In this document: positions 1 through 5,290 of the stretch, piece after piece
Position numbering within the stretch: position 1 is the first letter of the stretch
Layout: every line of letters starts with the position of its first letter
Source of the DNA: Myxococcales bacterium
GTDB lineage: Bacteria; Myxococcota_A; Polyangia; Fen-1088
NCBI GenBank assembly: GCA_003170035.1
Contig: PMZX01000221.1
Location: 1 to 5,610, forward strand
Length of the DNA: 5,610 nt
Direction of reading: 5' to 3'
The notes under the pieces: model-generated
What the model was told of the DNA's origin: nothing
Databases searched by the model: none
Seen by the model: the letters and a program-made list of their open reading frames with translations, nothing else
Position numbers and translations under genes: made by a program

Positions 1-111
1 CGCGGCCCGCCCGGCGAGGGCGCGCCTGCGATGCCGGAGTCGTGCGAGTCGGTCCTTCAGGAAGAGGGCATGCCAAAGACAGACGCGTCGCAAGGACCGG
101 CTCGAAGATAG
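1..111 (+). CDS. Possible C-terminal end of a plus-strand gene (partial, unknown)
   Basis: The frame starting at base 1 is open from the window edge to a TAG stop at 109-111 and gives a 36-residue tail rich in Pro, Gly, Glu and Ser (ending ASQGPARR). In its first 24 codons nearly every third base is G or C, as expected for a coding frame in this genome. The other two plus frames are less biased, though frame 2 is not far behind. If real, the gene converges on the lipoprotein gene, with 41 bases between the two stops. No domain is visible and the tail looks disordered. It could equally be non-coding GC-rich DNA; only the sequence to the left would settle it. Confidence 0.3.
   Translation, partial: RGPPGEGAPAMPESCESVLQEEGMPKTDASQGPARR
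50..99. repeat. Inverted repeat enclosing two palindromes
   Basis: A perfect 8-base inverted repeat, CGGTCCTT at 50-57 and AAGGACCG at 92-99, encloses two further 8-base palindromes, GGCATGCC at 67-74 and GACGCGTC at 82-89. The direct repeat GAGTCG (37-42 and 46-51) sits just to the left. No T-run follows on either strand, so it is not an obvious intrinsic terminator. The role is unknown. It lies across the end of the possible plus-strand gene and in the convergent gap. Confidence 0.4.
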
Positions 112-123
112 ATGTGTTGAGCT

Positions 124-139
124 GGGCGACCAGGCGCCC
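124..139 (-). terminator. Weak hairpin downstream of the lipoprotein gene
   Basis: GGGCG (124-128) and CGCCC (135-139) can pair around a 6-base loop, 13 bases past the lipoprotein stop codon in the direction of transcription. The stem has only 5 GC pairs and no U-tract follows, so it is at best a poor intrinsic terminator. Its position after the last gene of the minus-strand cluster is the main reason to list it. Confidence 0.2.
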
Positions 140-152
140 GCATGGCAAGGCG

Positions 153-1637
153 CTACTCGAGCCAGCCGCCGTTCAGGAGCACGATGTACTCGGCCTTCGA
201 TGGATCGAACGCACCGATGGTACGCGGATAGAGCAACACCACGGCGTCGAAGACGTAGCCCCAATACTCGAAGGCAGGCGGAATCGCGGTGGCAATTACC
301 ACCGCCGCGGCCTGGGTCATCTGCGCAGTCGCCTGGCCCTCAGAGAGATCGAGGCTGCGAACCCGTATCGTAGCGTCTAGCCAATCGGGCCGAGAGCATC
401 CGCTGCCGAGGTCACTTGTGTCCCAGGCCGAAGGGAACAAGATCTCGCCTGTGCCCGCCCAATAGGTCGTTCCGGCGAAGACGGTGAGGCCACTGCGGGC
501 GCTCACTGCCGCTATGCCGCCGAAGTCGCTCGACGGCTTGGAGAAGAGCCATTCGTCCGTCGGTGGAGATGCATAGGTCGGTGTCCCACCGCAAATGGGC
601 GAGAGTCCCACTCCAGACGGGAAGGTCACGTCCGCATTTGCGGTGTCGCACGCGGACGTTTCAGTCGTCGTCTGTGCGTACTTGCCACAAATGAACTTGT
701 GCCCAAGGATTCGCAGCGACGCATAGTCGAGGCGCACAACGGCTGTGCAAGTACCGATAATTTGGGTCTGCTTAACGATGTCCGAAACAATCGCGCTGCA
801 ATCGCCCGAGACTCCTCCGGTTTCCGCGCCATCTGTGCCGCCCGTGCTGACATTTCCGTCGCTGCCAGAGTCAGGGGCAGAGCCGGCGTCAGGGCAGCCG
901 TTGCTGATGCGGTCGAGAATGTCTTTCATGAACAACTCAATCGAGGTCAGCGCGGCGTCGTCCTTCTCACTGATGTTGAGCTCGATGTAGAAGCGGTCAA
1001 GATAGGCGTAGGCGGCATATGCGCTGGCCAGACCTGGGTCGACCACCGCGTTGGGGCCGGGGATGGCGAAGCTCTTGGCTGGCAGGGCGTAGTTGTAGAT
1101 GGCCTGGGCATTCGCAACGGTGCCCATGTCGTGGATGGCCACCTGGATGGTGCGGGAACCCTGGCTGTAATTGACGTACGCACTGCTGACCCAGCCGCGA
1201 TCAATGTACTTGGGCGCGCCGCCGTCGATGCGACTGTAGAGCCCCGTCTGGTCGGTGATCAGTGAGACACCACCAGTTTGCACCCAGGTGTCGACCTCGT
1301 TGTCAGGCGGCAGCATGTCGAGCAGCGACGAACTGCCAGTCATGCCGCAAGTTGACGGCGTGCCACCCAGAGGTGTGGCTGTCGTACCCACTGTCGCCGT
1401 CGACCCACCACTTCCCGCAGTTGTGCCGCCAGTTAACGGCGTGCCACCCAAGGCTGGCACCGTCGTTCCCCCTGTTCCCGTCGACCCACCACTGGGAGCA
1501 ATCCCATCCACCCCGCTGTCGTCATTACCCCCCGCTCCCAGAGCATCGGTCTTCGTACAACCGAGTGACGCCAGGACAAAGTAACCAATTGGAAGAAGAG
1601 ACAAGAGCGAATGGGCTTCTTTCATCGCAGTCCTCAC
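153..1637 (-). CDS. Two-domain putative lipoprotein, N-terminal domain DUF6599-like
   Basis: Function unknown; probably an exported, lipid-anchored envelope protein. Residues 1-27 look like a lipoprotein signal (hydrophobic stretch, then SLGC with Cys27 as the likely lipidated residue; Leu before Gly makes the lipobox imperfect). Residues 28-100 are a Gly/Thr/Ser linker with an internal repeat. Residues about 105-245 resemble, from memory, the DUF6599 family: LLDMLP start, a LYSRIDGGAPKYIDRGW segment, then an IQVAIHDMG strand. A second Asp/Gly/Ser linker (about 248-279) leads to a C-terminal domain (280-494) that I do not recognise. It holds Cys at 280, 297, 317, 330, 349 and 414, which could form disulfides. 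The gene starts 43 bases after the stop of the putative anti-sigma gene and has its own ECF-like promoter motif. The GTG at 1637 and the ATG at 1625 are both possible starts. Codon use looks less GC-extreme than its neighbours. Confidence 0.88.
   Translation of the reverse strand: MRTAMKEAHSLLSLLPIGYFVLASLGCTKTDALGAGGNDDSGVDGIAPSGGSTGTGGTTVPALGGTPLTGGTTAGSGGSTATVGTTATPLGGTPSTCGMTGSSSLLDMLPPDNEVDTWVQTGGVSLITDQTGLYSRIDGGAPKYIDRGWVSSAYVNYSQGSRTIQVAIHDMGTVANAQAIYNYALPAKSFAIPGPNAVVDPGLASAYAAYAYLDRFYIELNISEKDDAALTSIELFMKDILDRISNGCPDAGSAPDSGSDGNVSTGGTDGAETGGVSGDCSAIVSDIVKQTQIIGTCTAVVRLDYASLRILGHKFICGKYAQTTTETSACDTANADVTFPSGVGLSPICGGTPTYASPPTDEWLFSKPSSDFGGIAAVSARSGLTVFAGTTYWAGTGEILFPSAWDTSDLGSGCSRPDWLDATIRVRSLDLSEGQATAQMTQAAAVVIATAIPPAFEYWGYVFDAVVLLYPRTIGAFDPSKAEYIVLLNGGWLE
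1337..1493 (-). repeat. Tandem 81-base repeat in the lipoprotein linker
   Basis: Bases 1337-1412 and 1418-1493 align without gaps at a period of 81 bases (27 codons); I count 61 of 76 positions identical. Conserved blocks include ACGGCGTGCCACCCA and CGTCGACCCACCACT. In protein the two copies read GGSTGTGGTTVPALGGTPLT and GGSTATVGTTATPLGGTPST. This is an in-frame duplication that lengthened the flexible linker behind the lipidated Cys. Confidence 0.85.
1632..1635 (-). promoter_or_regulatory. Ribosome binding site favouring an ATG start at 1625
   Basis: GAGG lies 6 bases ahead of the ATG at 1625-1623, which would shorten the lipoprotein by four residues (start MKEAHSLLSLL). The upstream GTG at 1637 has its own AGGA (1646-1643) at 5 bases. 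Both keep the signal peptide intact. The downstream ATG fits slightly better by codon type, but the sequence does not decide. Confidence 0.4.
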
Positions 1638-1654
1638 TTGGTTCCTATCTTCCC

Positions 1655-1682
1655 TAGTGACGGCACCTGGGCAAACGTTTCA
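1655..1682 (-). promoter_or_regulatory. Putative ECF sigma promoter of the lipoprotein gene (copy A)
   Basis: On the minus strand, TGAAAC (1682-1677) is followed by 14 bases and then CGTCACTA (1662-1655); the motif ends 17 bases before the GTG at 1637. The same layout precedes the sigma gene (copy B, 3246-3273). The halves resemble the TGAAAC/CGTC type recognised by several ECF sigma factors such as Bacillus SigW and SigM. The gap between TGAAAC and CGTC is slightly short for that class unless the -10 contact lies a little downstream in GTCACTA. The first three bases are the TGA stop of the upstream gene. An operator for another regulator is the main alternative. Confidence 0.65.
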
Positions 1683-2675
1683 GGGACAATGATGAAGGGC
1701 CTGCGCGGCTCGCTTGGCCAGGGGATCGGCCAGACCCTTCTCGAGAACGTCGCCGAGATCTCTCTTGCCCTCGGGACAACGGCCCGCCTTGATGCGCAAT
1801 TCGCCGCGCACGGTCTGCAGCTCACGCGCGCGCGGGATCCCCGAGAGAGCAATGGAATCCAGCACCGTCAAGGCCTCGGTCTCGCGCCCCTGCGCCAAAT
1901 AGATCTCGGCGCGCAAGACGCGCGTTTCCAGGCGCATGTGTCCATTGGGGTAGCGCTGCTCGTGTGCGTCGAGGAGAGCGAGCGCGGCGCTGGCATCGTG
2001 GGTGCGATGCCAGGGCTCGATCACCGACGCAAAAGAACGACTCTCAGCCACGATGGGGCTCTCTTCCTTGGCGACGGACAGGGTCGGGGCAGGTGCCTCG
2101 AACGCCCGATTCGGCCGGGCTCCCCCGCGCGATGAAACAGGAGTGCGCAGGGCGAGCGACCGCGGGCGTGTCACTGCCTGGCGGGCAGGCGGGGTAAGCG
2201 GGGCAGTTGCTTGCACGGCCTCGGCCGGCCCAGTCCCGGGAATCGGAACAGGCTCAGGGGCAGGCGCCGCACTCGGCGCGAGAGACGGCGCAAGCCCCGA
2301 CGGATCCGTGGCAGATTGATTCCTTGTGGACGATTTCGGCATGGCAGGCCGGCGACGCGGCTCAGGCTTGGTTGGCGTGGTGGACGAAACCGACCGCGGC
2401 GCAAACAGCGCCCCTATCAGCGGTAGCGCGCGCAACCCGCCCTGGGCCACGGCGAGAGTCGCGCTGGTAGCCAGCACAAGAGCAAGCGCGGCCAAGCCTG
2501 GCCAAAGAGCCATGTGCCGCGAACGCACGCCTCTCTCGAACAGGCGCCGCTCGATAAGCTCGGTTTGCCAGGGATGAAGACCACGCGTGTCGCGCGCCTG
2601 ATGCAGAAAGGCCAACCCCTCGTGCACAAGCGCATCATCGGTTTCCGCGCCAGGCGGCTTCTTATCGGCTGACAT
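1680..2675 (-). CDS. Membrane-anchored putative anti-sigma factor with periplasmic TPR-like domain
   Basis: Probably holds the neighbouring ECF sigma factor inactive at the inner membrane until an envelope signal arrives; inferred from position and topology. Residues 1-54 are a charged, helical, predicted cytoplasmic segment without Cys, so the HxxxCxxC zinc motif of classical anti-sigma factors is absent. Residues about 56-77 form one transmembrane helix (MALWPGLAALALVLATSATL), preceded by Arg-rich residues that favour a cytoplasmic N-terminus. Residues about 93-210 are a Pro/Ala/Ser/Arg linker long enough to cross periplasm or peptidoglycan. Residues about 213-331 are helical and TPR-like (ALALLDAHEQRYPNG, then ETRVLRAEIYLAQGRETEAL), with Cys300 and Cys330 a possible disulfide. 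The ATG at 2675 has GAGG (2686-2683) 7 bases upstream, inside the sigma gene. The 14-base overlap with the sigma gene suggests translational coupling, usual for sigma/anti-sigma pairs. Confidence 0.85.
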   Translation of the reverse strand: MSADKKPPGAETDDALVHEGLAFLHQARDTRGLHPWQTELIERRLFERGVRSRHMALWPGLAALALVLATSATLAVAQGGLRALPLIGALFAPRSVSSTTPTKPEPRRRPAMPKSSTRNQSATDPSGLAPSLAPSAAPAPEPVPIPGTGPAEAVQATAPLTPPARQAVTRPRSLALRTPVSSRGGARPNRAFEAPAPTLSVAKEESPIVAESRSFASVIEPWHRTHDASAALALLDAHEQRYPNGHMRLETRVLRAEIYLAQGRETEALTVLDSIALSGIPRARELQTVRGELRIKAGRCPEGKRDLGDVLEKGLADPLAKRAAQALHHCP

Positions 2676-3234
2676 TTTCGCACCTCAGTCGAGTGACGTT
2701 CGCCCCGGAAGAAGGGAACTCCCGTTGATAGATTCGCAGAAAGCGTGCTCGCGCTCTGTGCCGTCGCAGACGCGCGTTGGCTGCTTTGATGCCCAGCAAC
2801 GCCGCAACCTCGTACGCTGCCAACTCCTCCAGCTCGAACAGAATCAGGATGCGCCGGTCGCCCTCGGGCAGGCGGTCGAGAATGCGATAGACATCCCTCG
2901 CGGTCTGGTTTTGTTCGACGACGCGCAAGGGATCCGGGCCGGCCCCCGCAACAGGACCGGCCGTCTCGTGCGCAGAGCCCGAAAGCCAGCGTCCCCAACG
3001 CTCCTTGCGACGGCGGTGGCGCACGACCTTGTCGGTGATGCCGAACAACCAGGTGGACACGCTCGATTCGCCGCGAAAAGTGGACAGGCGCCTGCAGGCA
3101 ATCGCAAACACTTCGTGCACGGTGTCTTCCAGATCGAGGGCCGGCCCACCCAGGCGTGCAGCCCAACGCGCCACCTGATGCACGTGCATCCGGTAGATGG
3201 TTCCCGCATCGAGCGAGATCTCGGGGTTGGTCAC
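2662..3234 (-). CDS. ECF-type (sigma-70 family) RNA polymerase sigma factor
   Basis: Directs RNA polymerase to a specific promoter set, probably in response to an envelope signal passed on by the overlapping membrane protein. At 190 residues it has the usual ECF size. Region 2 spans about residues 12-80 (core DLEDTVHEVFAIACRRLSTFRGE, then STWLFGITDKVVRHRRRK, the regions 2.1-2.4 pattern). A poorly conserved Gly/Ala/Pro linker covers about 81-108. Region 4 spans about 112-168 (ILDRLPEGDRRILILFELEE, then the helix-turn-helix YEVAALLGIKAANARLRRHRARARF). The usual TV-S-RL stretch of the recognition helix is replaced by AANARL, which is unusual. The start is a GTG preceded by AGGG 4 bases away. The gene overlaps the next one by 14 bases and lies 36 bases after the barrel-like gene, with a promoter motif in that gap that it may recognise itself. 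The ECF subgroup is not assignable by eye. Confidence 0.93.
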   Translation of the reverse strand: MTNPEISLDAGTIYRMHVHQVARWAARLGGPALDLEDTVHEVFAIACRRLSTFRGESSVSTWLFGITDKVVRHRRRKERWGRWLSGSAHETAGPVAGAGPDPLRVVEQNQTARDVYRILDRLPEGDRRILILFELEELAAYEVAALLGIKAANARLRRHRARARFLRIYQREFPSSGANVTRLRCENVSR

Positions 3235-3245
3235 GTCGCCCTATC

Positions 3246-3273
3246 TAGTGACGGCCAGGCACAAAACATTTCA
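3246..3273 (-). promoter_or_regulatory. Putative autoregulatory promoter of the sigma gene (copy B)
   Basis: On the minus strand, TGAAAT (3273-3268) is followed by 14 bases and CGTCACTA (3253-3246), ending 11 bases before the GTG at 3234. It matches copy A (1655-1682) in TGAAA, the following GTTT and the 11 bases GCCGTCACTAG, with identical spacing. The downstream leaders also share ATAGG. A transcript starting shortly after the -10-like element would have a very short leader that still contains AGGG. The first three bases are the TGA stop of the upstream gene. Autoregulation by the encoded ECF factor is the expected pattern but is inferred. Confidence 0.65.
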
Positions 3274-4389
3274 CCTCGCGCCGAAAAGAAATGCCAGCCC
3301 GGCACCCGCGCTGACGTTCCAGCGCGAGAGCGTGATGTTTTGCGGACGATCATCGAGGGTGAGGTGCTCCCCGCGCAGGGCATAGCTGGCGCCCGCAAAC
3401 AGGAAAGGTGCGACGCGCCCCACCCTCAGGCCGAGGCGGACGCGCAAGTCGGCCGCCGCTCCCCAGGCGGTTGCGCTGCGCCCGGGCGAGAGCTGTCTGC
3501 CGTTGAGAGTGAGCAGCGTCAGCTCGGGGAAAATTCCAGCCTCGCCGAAGAACCGGCCCCGCGCTCGCACCACGCCGGCCCCAACGCCAAGGTGGAAGGT
3601 GCGGTAGGCTGCCAACCCTGGGCCCAGCGTCCGCTCGCGCTCTCCCGTGGCCTCGAAGAGTGCGGCCAGGTTCAGAGCGCCGGTTGGCCTGTAGCCCACG
3701 AGAATACCCGCGCCAAAGGTGCCCGCGTCTCCGTCGTGCGTGCCGAATCCCAGGCCAGCGACCTCGCCGCGTGGGTCTGGCTTCGGTTTCTCGGCCGCGA
3801 CTGCTGTCGGAGATGCTGCCGCCTCTGTCGCGGACGCGGCCGCCTTCGCGTCCGGCAGTACGGCCGGCGGAGCTGACGCCTTTGTAGCGGGCGGAGCTGG
3901 CTTCGCGTCCAGCGGCGCAGCGTCGTCCGCTTTCGCCACCTCACGCTGCTCACGCGGGCGGAGGCTGGCTCGCCTCTCGGAATTCGCGGTTCTTGGGCGC
4001 GGTCGTGGAACGTCGGATGGGAGAGTTGCCGCGCTGTGGTTCTGGGCTTCGAGCCTGGAGTCCTGGGCTTCGGCCAGGGGCGCGGTGGTCCACTCACCCA
4101 CCCAGGCCGCAATGAAGACCGCGGCCACGGTCGCGCGCTCGTGGCAGGTCTCGGGCGCTGCAATGTCTCGTGCGCCCAGCATGGAATTGTCCCTACCCCG
4201 CAGGACGACATGCATGCTCGCGTCCTTGACTGTGACCTCTGGCGAACCCAAGGCGGCAAGGGCCGCAACAACGCCCAGGCGGTCGATCTCTGCGGCGATG
4301 GCGTCACCGCTCGGGCAGGTCGTGCCGGTCGGCAGCACCACGACCGTCCCTGCCCACAGCAAGGATGCCATTGGTCCCCACATGCCCAA
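3271..4389 (-). CDS. Secreted or outer-membrane protein of unknown function with predicted C-terminal beta-barrel
   Basis: I do not recognise a named family. Residues about 7-22 are hydrophobic (MASLLWAGTVVVLP) and suggest a signal peptide. Residues about 24-105 form a small domain with Cys25 (TTCPSGDAIAAEI) and Cys82 (ETCHERATVAAVFIAAWVG), a plausible disulfide; this CPS...C layout before a barrel is a style I associate with myxobacterial envelope proteins. Residues about 108-207 are an Ala/Pro/Lys/Arg linker. Residues about 209-372 alternate short beta strands with Gly and aromatic residues (FGAGILVGYRP, LGVGAGVV, RFFGEAGIFPEL, APFLFAGASYALRG) and end in AGAGLAFLFGAR, compatible with an outer-membrane barrel. 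Possible starts are TTG 4389, ATG 4383 and ATG 4371; the last has GGGGA just upstream and gives the cleanest signal peptide. A TAG at 4395-4393 blocks longer versions. It is 70 bases after the AmrB gene and 36 before the sigma gene. Confidence 0.82.
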   Translation of the reverse strand: MGMWGPMASLLWAGTVVVLPTGTTCPSGDAIAAEIDRLGVVAALAALGSPEVTVKDASMHVVLRGRDNSMLGARDIAAPETCHERATVAAVFIAAWVGEWTTAPLAEAQDSRLEAQNHSAATLPSDVPRPRPRTANSERRASLRPREQREVAKADDAAPLDAKPAPPATKASAPPAVLPDAKAAASATEAAASPTAVAAEKPKPDPRGEVAGLGFGTHDGDAGTFGAGILVGYRPTGALNLAALFEATGERERTLGPGLAAYRTFHLGVGAGVVRARGRFFGEAGIFPELTLLTLNGRQLSPGRSATAWGAAADLRVRLGLRVGRVAPFLFAGASYALRGEHLTLDDRPQNITLSRWNVSAGAGLAFLFGAR

Positions 4390-4410
4390 GCACTATCGTC
4401 GATCTTGGGC
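4384..4410 (-). promoter_or_regulatory. Inverted repeat over the translation start of the barrel-like gene
   Basis: GCCCAAG (4384-4390) and CTTGGGC (4404-4410) are a perfect 7-base inverted repeat with a 13-base centre. The centre contains a second symmetry, ATCG-T-CGAT (4395-4403). The TTG candidate start lies inside one arm and the ATG at 4383 follows immediately. It could be a repressor operator, or an RNA hairpin that limits translation from the first two starts while leaving the ATG at 4371 free. A chance repeat in GC-rich DNA is possible. Confidence 0.4.
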
Positions 4411-4459
4411 ACAGACGCGAGAGCCGTGCGCGCGGGTTGAAGCCAGGGTTGATGAAAGG

Positions 4460-5248
4460 CTAGCAAAAAGCGAATGCGCCGTAGCCCACCACCTCGTCGC
4501 GCGGGCCGGCCGTGTCGCCGGAATTGCGCAGGTCGATCGTCGCAGCCGAAAGTCCCTTGTCCGCAGCGATCCGCAAGAGTGCGTTGACCGGCGTTGCGCC
4601 GCAGGCTTGATCGAAGTCGACCGCGCCCGCGTGGCGCGCCTGGATGGTCTCGGCGGTTTCACGGTCGAGGCGACAGGCGGTCTCGTAGTCGTGGTAGTGG
4701 GAAAGGTCCGAGCTGACCACGATCACGGTCTCCGGCCCGCCCCACAGACGCGCAAGAATCGCGGCCACGCTGGTGAAGTCGTGGTCCCCAGCCAGCAGAG
4801 GCACCACGCTCGCGCCGGGGAAAACCCGCTGCACGAAAGGCAGGTGCACTTCCAGGCTGTGCTCGCGGGCGTGAGCGGCATCGTTCTGAACAATCAGCCC
4901 GTCTTTGAGCAAGGCTTCGATGGCGTCACGATCCACGGACACTGCACCGAGGGGCGTCGCGAAAGCTGCGGCACGGCTGGCTGCCACGCCAGCAAACGGC
5001 ACGCGATGCGACGGGCCCACCAGGATCACGCGCTCGATGCCCTTGGCTTGGGGAATCAGGCTGGCGTAGGCGCTGCCCGCGACGGGCCCGGAATACTGGT
5101 ACCCGGCGTGTGGCGCAATGACTGCCTTGGTCGGCTGCGTTTGAACCGCAGGCCGCGCGTCGGCCAGATAGGCCTCGACCGCCGCAGTCAACCGCTTCGC
5201 GTCCCCGGGATAGAACGTCCCGGCTACCGCGGCAGCACGCGTCCCCAT
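4460..5248 (-). CDS. amrB: AmmeMemoRadiSam system protein B (MEMO1 family)
   Basis: Member of the MEMO1/AmrB family, structurally related to class III extradiol dioxygenases but without proven dioxygenase activity; human MEMO1 binds iron. It is probably cytoplasmic. At 262 residues it is full length. Visible hallmarks: RAAAVAGTFYPGD at the N-terminus, PHAGYQYSGPVAGSAY (His47), VILVGPSHR (His81), REHSLEVHLPFVQ (His130, His135), SSDLSHYHDY (Asp181, His184), CGATPVNALL (Cys216) and a C-terminal GYGAFAF. His47, His81 and Cys216 correspond by motif to the metal ligands described for human MEMO1 (His49, His81, Cys244), so the metal site looks intact. The ATG at 5248 has only a weak ribosome site (AGG two bases away). 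The gene diverges from amrS across 42 bases; the third partner, AmrA (AMMECR1 family), is not in the window. Confidence 0.95.
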   Translation of the reverse strand: MGTRAAAVAGTFYPGDAKRLTAAVEAYLADARPAVQTQPTKAVIAPHAGYQYSGPVAGSAYASLIPQAKGIERVILVGPSHRVPFAGVAASRAAAFATPLGAVSVDRDAIEALLKDGLIVQNDAAHAREHSLEVHLPFVQRVFPGASVVPLLAGDHDFTSVAAILARLWGGPETVIVVSSDLSHYHDYETACRLDRETAETIQARHAGAVDFDQACGATPVNALLRIAADKGLSAATIDLRNSGDTAGPRDEVVGYGAFAFC

Positions 5249-5290
5249 GGCCTATACTTTACCTGGTATTTCTCGCGAGGAAACCAAAGC
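5249..5290. promoter_or_regulatory. Divergent amrB/amrS intergenic region
   Basis: These 42 bases must hold the start signals of both genes unless promoters lie inside the coding sequences. On the plus strand TATACT (5253-5258) is a good -10-like hexamer, but no convincing -35 lies 16-18 bases upstream, inside amrB. The palindrome CTCGCGAG (5272-5279) overlaps the GAGG (5277-5280) that probably serves as the amrS ribosome site. No clear minus-strand promoter was found. Confidence 0.35.

Noticed and set aside
71..143. Small minus-strand frame of 28 codons just after the lipoprotein gene
   Set aside because: No ribosome site ahead of its ATG and no recognisable product; listed only because it fills the gap.
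42..380. Plus-strand open frame of 112 codons at the left edge
   Set aside because: Mostly antisense to the 3' end of the lipoprotein gene, and its third-position bias is poorer than frame 1 in the non-overlapping part.
699..1265. Plus-strand open frame of 188 codons inside the lipoprotein gene
   Set aside because: Antisense to a gene with a clear signal peptide and domain pattern; no ribosome site or family resemblance.
1611..2135. Plus-strand open frame of 174 codons across the lipoprotein start and the anti-sigma gene
   Set aside because: Runs antisense through the start region of one gene and the TPR-like domain of another, and shows no domain.
2417..3166. Minus-strand open frame of 249 codons in another frame of the sigma gene
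   Set aside because: The overlapping frame encodes an unmistakable ECF sigma factor; this one is Arg/Ser/Pro-rich shadow sequence.
2725..3876. Long plus-strand open frame (383 codons) across the sigma and barrel-like genes
   Set aside because: It is antisense to two well-supported genes, crosses their intergenic promoter region, and its product is low in hydrophobic order with no recognisable domain. High GC suppresses stops and makes such frames common.
3672..4466. Minus-strand open frame of 264 codons overlapping the barrel-like gene
   Set aside because: Composition is Arg/Pro/Ala-rich without structure, whereas the chosen frame has a signal peptide, a Cys pair and beta-strand pattern.
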